Positions 19,995 to 34,029 of a stretch of 64,000 bases of DNA are shown one piece after another. The translations under genes were made by a program, and so were the position numbers. Under the pieces are notes generated by a model. It made no database searches and was not told the origin of the DNA. It was given only the letters and a program-made list of their open reading frames with translations. How positions within the stretch are numbered: the first letter of the stretch is position 1; the number at the start of each line of letters is the position of its first letter. The stretch covers positions 372,001 through 436,000 of the forward strand of contig SNVD02010572.1 of the NCBI GenBank assembly GCA_013180625.2, read 5' to 3'. Source of the stretch: Boswellia sacra (lineage: Eukaryota; Streptophyta; Magnoliopsida; Sapindales; Burseraceae).

Positions 19995-20435
19995 TAGGGG
20001 AACAGTCAACAGTCTGATAAAATGAGTGAAGAATTTTTAAAACGACAACGTACCAATTAAAACGGGTGGCTCGGACTCATGGCGGGACCCAACTAGCATG
20101 TCCAGCCCACTCCAATCGGGTTCGTAAATCACTACCAATATCTCTCTCTTCTCTTCTCTCCGTCCACTCTCCATTTTCAGATCCAAACATAACATGATCA
20201 ACTCAGATAGATTACTAAAGCAAAACAAAACAAAAACAATCACAGCTAGTGAGATCTAACTTCCAATCACAGCAAAAAAAGAAAAAAAATGTTAAACATC
20301 TCTTGACGGTCGGATCTATCAGTTCTTGATCTCAACCGTCGGTTGCCTTCCTCCCTGGAATCTCAGATCACGTCGTTTGGAAATCTCAGTCAGCTGAATT
20401 TTGGTCAGTTGTTTTATGGTTTGTAGACATTGAAC
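19995..20435 (+). promoter_or_regulatory. VPS54 upstream region and 5' UTR
   Basis: About 440 bases separate the viral insertion from the VPS54 start codon. A CT-rich patch (TCTCTCTCTTCTCTTCTCTC, about 20140-20160) resembles the pyrimidine patch of plant core promoters. No clear TATA box was identified. Part of this will be 5' UTR. Confidence 0.5.
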
Positions 20436-23400
20436 ATGGACTCACAGCCTTCCCATTCGGGAAGGTCATCGCAGATTGACTCCTCCTCTCCCGCCACCAC
20501 CGCCACGTCAGCTCCGCCGCTGTCTTCTTCCTCGTCTTCGTTGTCGAAATCAGTATCCGATGCCACTATCCAGAGCCTTTCGTCGATCCTCAACAACCCT
20601 AACGTCGGCAAATCTGGCGTCTACGGGTCGGACGCATCTTGGGTCGGGTGGTGGTCGTCTTCCACTTCTATTTCCCCGCCCGAGTTCGCGCCGTTAGTGC
20701 CTAATAAAGTCTCGTCCGAGCTGACGCGATCGGATTTTCAGACGTATTTGTCGAGTATATCCGAATCGTATCACCGGTTCGAAGATATTCGGAACCATGC
20801 CAGCAAGGAGAATGTGGATTTGGAGAGCATCGGTGGCCAGGGCGAAGCGTTGGTCGCGTGTTTGCGTGAGGTTCCGGCGCTTTATTTCAAGGAGGATTTC
20901 GCTCTGTCGGATGGAGCGACTTTCCGCGCCGCTTGTCCGTTCTCCAACGTGACCGAGAACATCGTGTTGCAAGAGAAGCTCTCGCAGTACTTGGACGTCG
21001 TGGAGTTGCATTTGGTGAAGGAGATTTCGTTGCGTTCTAATTCGTTCTTTGAGGCTCAGGGACAGTTACAGGACTTAAATGTTAAGATTGTGGAAGGCTG
21101 CAGTAGAATACGGGGTTTGAAGGAGACTATTCGGCTTCTCGACGCCGATTTGGTGGAGTCGGCGCGCCATGTTCAGGAGTTGAATCTTACAAGGAGTAAT
21201 TTGCTCGCACTTCAGCAGAAGTTGAGACTTATTTTAGATGTCAATCAAGCTTTATCCACCCTTAAACTGGTAATTTATTATTATTATTATTATTAGTATA
21301 TTTTTTAATTATCCTCTTTGGTTTGTTGATTTTGTTGGTAGCTTGATTTATTTCTTATATATCAAGTGTCCAATGTGATAGAAAGTTTCGGTCCTGACTT
21401 AAACCCTATATAAAATGTATAGCAAGCCATAGGATTGTCATAAATTAGTCCTTAGAGCTCAGGTAAAAGTTTTATGGTCTTTCGATGTTTTTGGTGTTGG
21501 AAAATGAGTTGGTTTTGTGTTTCTCTGTTTCTTTCAAGCAGCTTGTTGCATCAGCTGATTGTGCTGGAGCTTTGGATGTCACAGATGATTTGCAGCATTT
21601 GCTGGTATGTTGTTATCGATGGATGTAATTATACTCCATTTTTTCCCTTTATTTTTGTGAAGGTCTATTGTGTTCGCTTCAAAGAATTTTTATGTTTACC
21701 ATTATTGCATGTAAAGCATCATTTATTTTTGTTATCTTTTCTGAAATTTTAAAATAGTGTGTTGTATCTAGTTTATGATCTGGCCTTTTCTAATAACCAA
21801 ATACTTTCAACCTTTCCGGATTTAAATTTCCACTATTGTTTTTTTATCTGTTTGATAGGAAGGGGATGAGCTCACTGGTTTGCATTGCTTTCGTCATCTT
21901 CGGGATCATGTAGCAGCTTCAATAGATTCAATTAATAGGTATGCTTTCAAAGTTCTATGGTGATACTAACTATGACGTTATCTATATGTGTTTATTTTTG
22001 CCACCAATTTTTTTCCTACACTTCCCTCTCTGGCTTAGGACAAAATTAGTTAATTGGTGATGTTGTTTATGATATTTACTTGAAGTAATGAGCTGCTTTT
22101 AGTTTAGACGTAATCTCTTGAAGGCTTTTATTGATAGTGCTGAGTATGATACGTTAGTTATTGTTGATATTGTAACTTAGTTTTAACTGAGAACTTTTGT
22201 TTAGGGCTGTAAATAGGTTAGAAGTTTGAGAGAAGCTTTAAATTCTGAAGACTATCGGATGATGTGAATGAGAGCTTCCCAGAAAATATTGGTAGTCCCA
22301 AGTTTTTTTTTCCCCTTACTGGGCCCACTAGTAAACTTGATATTCAAAAACAGTATTTGGTTTGCAGATTTTATGTCAGGCTGAGTTGCATCTGAGTTGA
22401 CAAATTAAATAATGCAAAAGTAATTTGAATGCATGTTTTTCAGTTCTAATAGAGCTCTGTCTCACCACTACTTGATCCTAGATGTAGGAGATGGGAAGCA
22501 ACAAAAGAATTTTTTCGTTCATTGTGTCCTTATGTGATTGCTATAGTTAAATATCCATTTTTCAACTTATATTTTAAGCTGCATCTGACACTTGGCAATG
22601 AGGATTTAATGGTTGAGCACTCTTCTATGGGACTAGCAATGGTGGTGGATGTTGGGATATTCTTTGGCTACTCCTTTTGGGAACAAGATTTTAGTTGCCA
22701 TGTGCACGCTATTTTTTTTTTTTTCTCATTTTCACCAACATGGAGATGACACAACTTAGTGTTGAGTAATTCTTTTAGTCAAAGGAGCTGGAAATTTAAG
22801 GGGAGAAGAAGAGGAAACTGGGTGGGGAATTTGCTGATGATTTATATTCTTTATGGACTTATATAATTATATTTGTAAAAGATATATCTAATTAGAATTT
22901 GTGCAAATTCTTATTTATCCATGACAAATTTATGTTGTCTGGGGTCCCACTAACTGCGATTGGATATCATTTTAGAGTTTTTGTTATGTGTTTAGGTTGA
23001 AAGATTTTTCTGTATGGAATTTTGAAATGTTTATTAGCAGTTCTTTATCTAAATCAATAGATTGTTTAACCATATTATATCATTAATTAAAAAAAATGCT
23101 CTTCTAGGTCTATTCGTTAAAATACTCATTAAATTTATTTTTGTAGCATTCTTTCAACAGAATTTATGCGTGCTGCAATACACGATGCTGGGGATGCAGA
23201 TGTGGCTATTTTATCCAAAGCAAAAGCAAGAGCATCCATTTCTTTGAATGGGAAGGATGATGAAGTAAGATTAACTGCAAATGTTCTATGTTGAAACCGG
23301 ACTTCAAGTTTTCTAGTTTGCACTTACTATAGTTTCATAATATCTTAGCTTGCTTAAGGAATATCATAATCATTTCCCCTTGATCATTTAGAATACTGTC

Positions 23401-26400
23401 TCTGCTATGAGGTTTCCTTTATACTTGATTAAGGATTCCTATGGTAAAGTGGATCCTTTGTTATTGCATGACATATGAGGTGGATCATCTGCAGATTATT
23501 TCTCTACTCTGTAAACAAGATATTCTTTTCATTATGCATTTGAATCTACTTTTATAATGGTAGGATCTGGAAGCATTCAGCTTAACTATTGGTTGATGGT
23601 GTAGCTCCTCCCACTCTCAGCCGTCACACTAAAGCAGCCTTTTAAATGCTTGTTGGAACACATATGAATTAGCTATTTTACAGCACTCAAAACTTAAAAT
23701 AAACTTTTACCACGCTGATCTTTCGCTTTGAAATTTTTAAGGTTTTAGGAAAGGCTATATGAGCTCAAGTAGATAAAGGAAGGCTAGGAAAGGGTTAAGA
23801 TGGATGATAAGAAGATAGCAGAAAAAAAGAGCCTAGGTCTGTGTTTTTGATGTGGGCTAAAAAACTTTGGTTCTTTACAGTTTTATTAATTTCCAGTTCC
23901 TGGGGCATTTGACAGTAAAGGAATATAAAGATTTTGACTTGAATGAGGGAGGTTAGTTTATTGTAGGAAAAGTTGGCATCTTTGTGTCTCTGTGGGGGTT
24001 TGTTTCTTTGGAGATTCTTCTTTCTTTCTTATTCATGAAATTTTGGTGCTGTTTAATATTAACATTTAAGGGTGATATAGTACAGAACAGAGAGGACAGA
24101 AATTAGAAGATAAAGAAAGTAGAGAGAAAAGAGTAGATATTATAGAGGGGGAAGAGGAGGATGGAGATAGAAAAAAGAAGAGAAGGGAGAGGGCAGAAAT
24201 TAGAACAGAGATGTAGAAGGAAAGAATTAGAAATAAGGAAGAGAGTGTGAAAGTTAAAAATACAGAAGGGAAGAAGAGAAGAAACATAGGGGAGAGAGCA
24301 GAGATAATACCTTTATTTATTTATTTTTTATTTTTTTAATTTCTATTCTTTCATATTCTCATAAGAAATTATACCAAATGCCAATTTATGGCAATTCGGG
24401 AATTTAAAGACAAATCTTACTTGAAGATAGCTAATTCTGCTCAAATGGCAGATAGATCATATCAGATAATATACCTAAAAGCTAAAACATATATCTTATC
24501 TAGCAATAAAACTAAATCTTAAAAACTAGTTATCAATATCCTAGTAAGAATATATCCTACAATAGTGAAAGATTAGGCTTCTCTATTCTCTATCAGAGTT
24601 TTTTTTTTTTTTTTCCTCATGGAGTTTTGGTTGCCTAGTTTCTACTGTTTATAAATTGCTGTTGTATTATTATTATTTTTCTAACTAATGAACTTCTGTT
24701 CATTTCTTATTTAAAAAATTGTTCATAAATAAAAATTTTGTTTTAACAGAACTTTGGGGGTAAGTTTGACGATGCAGTTTGTAAACTGATAGCTTGGATT
24801 TGATTTGGTAGCAGGTGAATTTGGATGAGGAAGAAACATCTAATTTTAGAGATCGGCTTCTACCTCTCATCATCGGGCTGCTTAGAACGGTGAGTTTGTT
24901 TCTGTGAATATTTTGTTGGGTATCCCTTTGCAATGTTTTTACTTGTGAAATTCAATCTGTTTATTTGAGTCTATTGATTGGTTAGGGCTTCCATTTTCTG
25001 CTTTCAAATAGTGTATTGGTCCTTGGGCTCATATAAGTAAATGCAAGTAATGTTTTCTTTCAGGCTAAGCTCCCCTCTGTTTTGAGGATATATCGTGACA
25101 CACTTACTGCTGATATGAAAACCGCTATTAAGACTGCTGTGGCAGAGCTGCTTCCAGTGCTTGTTTCTCGACCTCTGGAGTCGGATTTCTCACCTGGAGA
25201 GCGTACAGTGGATGCAGATGGTGAGCATTTAACCATACAATGTATCATTCCACTCCCTTGCAGATAAAACTTTCGGTTTCTTTTTTTTTTTTTTTCTTTT
25301 GGGTGTCTGTTTGTGTCTTTACTCTTACTTAAAACATTTTCCTCATTCTTTCAACACTTTCTGGTGACTCAGGTGGGGGCTTATCGCTTGCAAGCAAGTT
25401 GAGAAGTCTTTCATCCGAAAGCTTTGTTCAACTTTTGGGAGCTATTTTCATGATTGTTCGGGTAATGTATACTCTACTCTCTGGTTATGGCTTCAGTTGT
25501 TAGAAGTTTTTAGATAACAGAAGGGCATCTATCATGTCTTGTTTAAATTGGATGAGATGTAATGATGTTTGCTTATGGTAGCTAAGTCCAAGATGGAAGA
25601 TGTGAATTGGTTATTAGGATTCCCTCCAAAAGATTTGAGGCTGACATGCAGTATTTTGTGTCAATGAAACCGGTGTTCTATGCTTACAGTGTAATTAGCT
25701 AAGTTCCAACTTGAACTGTTTAATCCCAATACCAGCACATGTCCATTGAATAGTGCAAGACTAAAACCTTTTGGTGTTTTGACAGATGGATATAATTTTG
25801 AATCGCAAGCTTACATAACTTTCTAGGAGGCCCTGTTTGGGAATTGAAATTGAGATAAAACATCTGAAATTTATCGTGCATTTTGAAATTCAGCCACTAT
25901 TAGATATTTTACTTTGTTGAACTTTGATTTTGAAAATGGAAGGTCATAAAACCTGGTTTAACACAAACATCTAATTTTATCTTCAGATTAATTATTATTT
26001 AAAAAAGATGTAATATGAATTCTTTTCTTTTAGTGAATGCAGGCACATTTAATGCGGGCTGCTGAAGTGAAAAAGGCAATTGAGTGGATTATGTGCAACA
26101 TTGATGATCATTATGCTGCTGACTCAGTTGCTGCCGCAATTGCAATTGGTGCAGCAACTGCAGAAACAGCTCAAGAGAGTCCCAGTCAAGGTGGTTCACT
26201 TCTATCCTCTTCAAGGAGTGCTGCCAAGGTACCTTCATTTCAGGGAAAAACAATTGATGCAGTCAGTCTCACAAATATGTCAAGAAATTTCAGGTTAACT
26301 TCTTTTCTATCATAATGGTTTCATGTTGTTGATAATGTTGTTCACATAACTGAAATTCACATGTAAACCTCTAAAGTGCATGGCATTTATCTCTTGGTTA

Positions 26401-29400
26401 ATTTGGAATATATGCTCATGTTGTTTTTAATGAGATTATAGATTGGAATTTCCATTATTCCTTTCCTCCATTAGTCAACCTAAGTGAGGTGCAAAATTTT
26501 GAGGTTGTTACAGGAATGTGATATTTCTAGCCAATAAAGAGAAAGGAAGTTTAAAACTTCTTTCTTTGGAGTGGTTTCACAATTTTGTGAAATAATTCAA
26601 TTGTTAAAGCTGAACAACTTTGATGGCAGTTTTTACTTATGAAAGATGGTTTAATTCATTCCTTTTACCATCAACTATATTGGAAATGAAGGTGGAGCAT
26701 CGCACAACAGTTTGTCGTTTTTTATTTTTTATTTTTTTGAATAATTCTGATGGCAGTTGTTACTTATGGTATGGTCAAAGATGGTTTAATTCTTTCCTTC
26801 TACTATTTACCTATGGGAATGACATTGGAGCGTGGCAAACCAATTTGTAGTCTTTGAAAGTTTTTTGATTTCTGAGATGAAGACAAGTATGTACTGGATT
26901 AGTATTGGGCTTACTGGTGGAAGATGATACTATGTTGGATTTCTCTATAGCTTCTATATGAACTGTTGGAATCAGCTGATGGTAAAACCTTTAAACAATG
27001 GGATTGGTTTCTCCAGGGAAGGGGAAAATGCAGCACACTGATAATGAGGGCATTAAATCCAAAATTTACATTGTCCTAGCTGAATAACGAGTATACGAAT
27101 TCAGTCCCATTCGTGTCAAATAATTTGGCCTTTTGGAGACATCAACAAGATACTAACTCAATTCTTAAATTTATAATATTTTAAATTAGATTTTAGGGTC
27201 ATTTATGGTCTTCTAATGTGCCTATTATATTATATATTATTTTATTTAAATAATTAAAATAATGATGCTGTCTGTGTGAAATGGGCTGCTCTGTTAAATA
27301 TGCAAGGGAATAGCTAAAAGCTTAAAAACAAAGATTTTGGCTCATAAGCAGCTTGACTTGGAGAAAAATATTCTTATGTAGCCTGTTTCTTTCATGATGA
27401 TGTTGGTAGACGGAGATGGAGGCTGCAGTTCACCTATTTTTAATTTTTAGATCTAAGCATTGCATGTGAATGTCACAATTTATAGATTGTTTGTATCAGG
27501 AAAACCTTGTGGTAAGTATTGATTAAAGTTACTTGCTTTGACAATCGAATTCCTAATTGGTTGCTTTGCACCAGCCAATTAGGGTTGATTTACAAAGATG
27601 TGGTGGTCATATTATAGGTCATGCATTTTGTTACTTATCTTCTTGTTGTATTTTCCAAAATTGCATTTTACTGATTTCCTATTATCTCATACTCACTTAT
27701 GACATGTTATTACCTCTCTGTATTATGTGTGCAGGTACTTGCTTAATAAGCCATCAGTTTGGCTCCTTTCTAATAATGGCTGTTCTTTTCTTGTGCTGTA
27801 ACATGATGCGTGCAGCTTCTTCTTCTTTCCTTTTTTTTTTTTAAAAAAAAAAAGAATTGCAAGTTTTGGATGTACTTCTCTTGTGAATGTTCATTTTGCT
27901 TCTCTCAAGCCTCATAGGATCTTCTTCTTAACTTGAGGGTTTTTCTGATGTGGTTTCTTTGTTCTGAGGGTTTTGGTTTGATTCTCACTGATATTTGTGT
28001 AAAAAATGTGCATGTTGCATTCCCTTAACAGAGCTGATGTGTTGAGAGAAAACACAGAGGCTGTATTTGCTGCGTGTGATGCTGCACATGGAAGATGGGC
28101 GAAGCTTCTTGGGGTCCGTGTACTTTTGCATCCTAGGTTGAGATTGCAGGATTTTTTGAGCATATACAACATTACCCAAGAGTTTATAACTGCTACAGAG
28201 AAGGTATCATCTTTCCATCTTCCAGTTTGAATTAAAGGATGGAAGTTATTTATTTATGGTTGTGATTCTGTTCTGTGCTAACATAACAGATTGGTGGAAG
28301 GCTGGGATATAGCATTCGGGGAACGCTGCAATCACAAGCCAAAGCCTTTGTCGACTTCCAGCATGAATCTCGAGTTAGTTTCCTCATTTTTAGTTAGTTC
28401 TAATGGACTTGGTTTTCACAGAACCTATCTATCTCACTGAAGTAATCTTTCTTTTTTGGGTCACTGTAGATGACAAAAATTAAGGCAGTTCTTGATCAAG
28501 AAACCTGGGTGGAGGTAGATGTTCCTGATGAATTTCAGGCCATTGTGACTTCACTACTTAATGCTGAAGCATTGGTTTCTGGGAGTACAGATGATGTGGA
28601 AGGTAATATGACAGCAAACTACAGTGAAGTGGCCACAAGCAATGATAATTCACTTGAAGCTCACAGTGAACCACACAATGCTCAACAGCACATTGAGCAG
28701 ACAGATTCAAGTGAAATATTACAACAAAATAATGCCCAAGTGAATTCTACATCTTCGGCAACAGCAAATGACAGAAATAAAGCAGATGCCGTAGCATCCT
28801 CGACTCATAGTAACAGTAATGTGAAGGAGCGTGGAAAATCTACCTCTCAAACCCTTACCTATGAAGGTGTTGGCTATCACATGGTAAACTGGTTAGTTAT
28901 CTGGTTTTGCTTTTCTTTTCTTTTCCCCTACTCTGAGCTCTTGTTTCCTTTAGAAAGTTTCATATGAACACCACAAACAAATTTATTTATGTGGAGTTCG
29001 TCTGCTCTTCTTAGTTGTCTATGCTATGATACTCTTCTTCTTCTTCTTTTGGGTTTTATTTTTGATATGACTATAATTTCTATAGAAGAAACTTTTGTGG
29101 TTTTATTTTTCTATAATCATTTTATTAATGTGAATTTTTTTCCCTTTTCATTTTTTTCTTTTTTCTCTCCAGTGGCTTAATATTGCTGAAGATGTTGTCA
29201 GAGTACATTGATATGAATAATTTTTTGCCAGCACTGTCTTCAGAAGTTGTTCATCGAGTTGTGGAGATTTTAAAATTTTTCAATACGAGGACTTGTCAGC
29301 TTGTGCTTGGTGCTGGTGCTATGCAGGTAAAATTTTATCTGTAATGGTTGTTTTATGATCTTTTAAGCCTAATGAAAATTAAGAAAGGTCCTGGAATCTG

Positions 29401-32400
29401 CATTTGGTATTATTGAGGCTGAACTACACTTTTCCATGCGTATATCTTTGATCTGAAGTTGTTTCTTGACTTTTCTTGTGGGTATCTGGTGTAGCCCAGA
29501 TTTCTGCATTGTTTTAAACGTATAAATGCACGTTTATAATGGCGTACCCTAATGTAGTCTCTGTTTTATTCTATCTATTTGCATTGCTCTATTCATAAAC
29601 TCAATTTTGAGGCGGTTAATCATCTCCTTTCTTTTTTTTTTTTTTAAATTTAATTTGTTTTATGTGGAATTGCAGGTTTCGGGTTTGAAATCCATCACTT
29701 CTAAGCACCTGGCCCTGGCAAGTCAAGTTATCAGTTTCACTTATGCTATTATTCCTGGTAGGTTATAATAAATCTATTTACTGCTGTTCCTTCAAATTGT
29801 AATGGTGCTCTTGTAATCTGTTGTTTCAGATTTATCAATGTCTTATATATTTTTCAAACTGTTAATGGAGCAGTTTCTGCATGAAGTAAAGATTTGTTTG
29901 CTTTTGACCATTTTTGCATGTTTGTTTGTTTTTGCTTTTTTGTCTGTATCTCTCTCATTTTAGGGGAAAAATGAATTCACGATTTACTAGAGATGTAGCT
30001 TTTGGACACAAATTGGAGAAGCTTGATTTAACGCCAGATAAACCTGTAAACACGTCACATTTATGAACAATTTTATACAGTTGACATGGAAAAATTGTGA
30101 ATTTGTAGTATTCAATTGTTCTTTCATGATACAGTATATGTTTACGTAATCAGTGCATGTGGAAGATTTTGCTGTTTTGCATGCTGATCTTGCTATAAGC
30201 AAAATGTCAATTTTGGGAATTTTTTTCCCTTACTCTTTTTATGTTTGTGCTATGATGTTTCATTGTATACTTCTATCATCCATCTATTTTTTTTTGGTCC
30301 GTATGCACTGCTGGATATAAGTTCCTGTGTAATTTATGACATTTGGCTTGTGTCTGGACTAAGCAATCAGGCGAATTCTCTTTCTGAAAGTACCTGAGAC
30401 TCGAAAGGCATTGCTGTTATCGGAGATTGATCGAGTAGCTCAGGTATATTTATGCCACTTAAATCTTTTAGTTTCATTGTAGTTCTCTGTTGCATATGTT
30501 TTTGCCATTTGTTGTCATAAATTAATCAGTGGGTAAATATTCAAGTGTACCTTTGATATAAGCTGTGATATACAAGACAACTCAATATTTCAACTTCTTA
30601 ACGTACATACCATATCTTTCCTTTTTGGTCTCTGATCAGGATTACAAGGTTCACCGGGATGAAATACATACAAAGCTGGTTCAAATAATGAGAGAAAGGC
30701 TATTAGTTCACCTACGTGGGTTGCCTCAGATTGTTGAGAGCTGGAACAGACCTGAGGATGCTGATTCACAACCCAGTCAGTTTGCTCGATCACTTACAAA
30801 GGTAAGTGCTATAATCGAGTCATTTTTCATATTGCATACGCGTTTTTATTCTGCAGAATTTCTGGATAATGAGCTATTATTTTCCCTTGATCAATTGAAT
30901 CTGATTCGCCTAATCAATCTATTTTTAGGAGGTGGGGTACCTTCAACGTGTCTTATCCCGAACTTTACATGAGGCTGATGTTCAAGCAATTTTCAGGTGA
31001 GGTATCTGGTACTGGTAAATAAATAAGAAATATTGGAATTCCTTGTTTCTTGTGAACTTTATGCTTTGCTATGGAAGTAGAATATCTTTTTGGGGTTCAT
31101 AAATTCTTTGGAGGAAGTATTTAAGTGCTGAAAAGTACTGGAAGTAGAACATAACGATGGAAAGTTCGCAGTGAATTTTCTGTGCAATATATGTTCTTAC
31201 AATTGCAATAAGTTGTGGCAATAAATTGGAGTTTATTGGCTAAGAAGTTGAATAAGTTGGAAATATGTAACTTACAATTTAATGGAAATTTAGGTGTTTT
31301 TATTCCTTTTTTTTTTTTTTTTAATTTTTTGTCACTTTGGAGTATCGCAAAGCCATTTTGTACCAATTCTATACTAATAGGGCTTTCCTGTAGAGTTTGT
31401 ATATTTTCTGTAAATCTAATGGTCATTGACTCATTGCTGTGTACTTTCCTTATATTTAGATATCTTGTTTTCTTCATCCTATCTTTGATTAGCTGTTGTG
31501 CATTGTTTACATAATAATTTCAATTATCTATTAACTCTTTTCAATTATCTATCAACTCTTTTCCTATCCTTCCATTGGAAGTATATGTTTATCTAAATTT
31601 TACTCCGGTAGACTTTTTACAATCCAACTGAAGCTGTTAATCTTTGTGGTGTCTGACAATGTTTATTGTGAAATCACTTAAATGTTGTGGAAATTGTATC
31701 TGATGTGTGTTCTTATTCCTTTGGATTCCCTTTTACTATTCAACTTGTGTTGTGGACTTTTTCGTCCTTCAAAAACTGTTGATCTTCCAAGTGTCTTAGA
31801 TAATTTTTCTAGAGATCGTTACGGGGGAGCATTTAGGCCAAGTATGGTAGTTATTGTTTAGGGTTGATGTGCGATCGGTCTAGAGTTTATATGGTAGTTG
31901 TTATTACACTTTTAGAATATTATTCTATTCTAGGGGTTCTGCGATATTATGTGGTCTATTGGTTATATGTAGTCCATCTCACACAACCAAAAATTCCAAG
32001 CACAAACATAATGATTATTCTGAGCTTTTGCATCTGTTCTTCTTTCTCCAGGCAAATCCCACTTCTGTTTTGATAAGGTCAAGTTTTTGCACATAAATGT
32101 CAGTCTTCAGTGCTTCATAGTGATTAGTCTTCATAATGAATGCCTCATTGATGATAAATTCTGCTGGATGAGAACCATTGTCTCTCTTCATTGATTCTCA
32201 TATTGATTGATTGTTTCTTCTGCAGATAATTAATAAAAGATAATATTTGCTGATGCATTCTTGCAGTGTACTGACCTATATCTGTATTGCATACTTTTCT
32301 GTAGGCAAGTAGTTATAATCTTCCATTTACAAATTTCAGAATCATTTTCTCGCTTAGAGATCAGCACTCCTCAAGCCAAGGACAGGTACTATCATCCACT

Positions 32401-32654
32401 ATATTATAGAACTATATTGTTCCTTAAGTAGGGTTAGTTTTAGAATTTTGTATTGGTATTGATTTCTTTATTCCCCTCTCTGTATTGATTTCTTTATTCC
32501 CCTCTCTCCATTGATCAGGCTGCATCGGGATGTCAAACATATTCTTGGATGCATTCGATCATTGCCTTCTGATATTTCAAATGATTCTGGTGTCCCTAAT
32601 TGGGGACAACTTGATGAATTCTTGGTGCAAAGATTTGGACCTGAAGCTAGTTGA
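20436..32654 (+). CDS. VPS54: VPS54, GARP complex subunit
   Basis: Eighteen coding exons read by splice signals with intact frame: 20436-21269, 21542-21604, 21859-21938, 23147-23264, 24815-24889, 25064-25220, 25373-25461, 26043-26293, 28032-28203, 28290-28373, 28470-28891, 29173-29326, 29676-29757, 30364-30443, 30640-30801, 30929-30996, 32305-32385, 32519-32654. They total 3108 nt, 1035 residues, close to the roughly 1030-residue plant VPS54. A Ser/Thr-rich N-terminus is followed by the Vps54 N-terminal helical region, a Gln/Ser/Asn-rich linker (about residues 660-760) and the Vps54 C-terminal domain (about 770-900). GARP tethers endosome-derived vesicles at the trans-Golgi network (established). 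ATG at 20436 is the first in frame. Exon 5 has a tandem TAGCAG acceptor. Confidence 0.96.
24084..24306 (+). repeat. Homopurine-rich tract in VPS54 intron 4
   Basis: About 220 bases that are roughly 80% A/G on the plus strand (GAAGAGGAGGATGGAGATAG, AGAAGGGAAGAAGAGAAG), with few pyrimidines. The complementary strand gives a spurious low-complexity Ser/Leu ORF. Confidence 0.8.
32460..32511 (+). repeat. 26-bp tandem duplication before VPS54 last exon
   Basis: TGATTTCTTTATTCCCCTCT begins at 32460 and again at 32486. Units are 26 bp and nearly identical, directly followed by TGATCAG and exon 18. The duplication extends the polypyrimidine tract of the last acceptor. Confidence 0.85.
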
Positions 32655-33040
32655 CAAGTTTTATTGTAGAGTAGAAAATTGATTTCTTCTTTGATGAAGG
32701 CTAACCAGATTTTGGAGGGAACATTTTGGGATGTCAGAACCAATTCTCCGCCTATGCACTTGCCATTTAGAAGTAAAATGAGGTAACTAAGATTAGAGGT
32801 ACAATTATTCGTTCTTGTGCTAAATTATCTGTTGCATGCATTTCTTTTTTATCTTCACAAACGGGTTCCCAGGGACAAACATAATAAAGAGAGGTTCAAA
32901 TCTAAAAGATTAGAGGTTATATGGTATGCTTGCCAAGATGTTTTCATATCCTAAAACTCAGTGTTCTGCTCTCTTTTTGTTCACAGACCATTTTTCTAAT
33001 TGCTAAATAATGTTGGACAAAGGTCTTCTTGTACACAGAT
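32655..33040 (+). other. VPS54 3' UTR and downstream spacer
   Basis: AT-rich sequence after the stop codon, with AATAAA-like hexamers near 32882. No other gene seen. Confidence 0.5.
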
Positions 33041-33970
33041 TCAAAAGACATTTGTGACTGGTTATCATTTATCTCTATAATATTTGTGTTATTAAATGAA
33101 ATGGTATTCTGATGCATGGTGTTATCATTAGAATGATGGATATCTGACTAATTACCGAGCACATGATTACAGAAGCAAGTTTTACTCAAAATAACTAACG
33201 CGTGGAAAACTTTTTCCAGGTGGTTCTGATTGCTCCTAGATAGTTGAGTAAAGTACTGGCGTATCACATTCAGAAGTGTATTTATTTAAACCAAAATTTT
33301 TGTAGCAGGCACACGATATAGAGTGTGATGAATAGAGCCCTTTCATGTTTTGTTCCCTTTAATAGTAGTTTTGGGTTGATGCTGAAACAATTATTTTCCC
33401 CAATCAAAGAACAAGCAATTATTTTGATGGTTAAAATTTGGTAGTTTTGGGGTGATTGTATCGCTATTTGTTTACTACATAAATCAAGTTTATTCAAATT
33501 ACATGTATGATATATATTTTCCCTCCTAGTCTTGTTCTTCATTGTTGTCTACTCTTTATAATATATTGGGTAATCTTACCTTTTTCTCAAAATTAGTCGT
33601 ACAATTAAACTTTGAACAAATTGATATTTGTAAATTGTTATGCCATTACTCATTTTGGTCCTAGTAAACAAAAGAAAAATTTAGATTAAGTTGGATAACA
33701 AATAATATATAATCACCCAACAAAGAAATAGTCAAAGTTGTAGGGATTTATGGAATGATTAAAATATTATACAACTTGCTCCATTTGGTTATCTTATCTC
33801 TTCTAAGTTCTATACAAAAAATATTGTTATCAAAGTATTAATAAATTAAAAAATTTTATTTAAAAGAATAAATTATTATTAATGTAAATTATTACAATGT
33901 GTATATGAGAACATACATTAACATATTCTTGTAGGTAGTCTAAGAAATTTGGTATTCTTTTGATTAGTTG

Positions 33971-33978
<8 letters not shown>

Positions 33979-34021
<43 letters not shown>
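33979..34021. repeat. (TA)n microsatellite
   Basis: Uninterrupted TA repeat of about 20 units flanked by poly-A and poly-T. Confidence 0.95.

Positions 34022-34029
<8 letters not shown>

Noticed and set aside
20414..21011. Minus-strand ORFs antisense to VPS54 exon 1
   Set aside because: Shadow frames of a well-conserved coding exon.
24066..24287. Minus-strand ORF rich in Ser, Leu and Phe
   Set aside because: It is only the complement of the purine-rich tract in a VPS54 intron.
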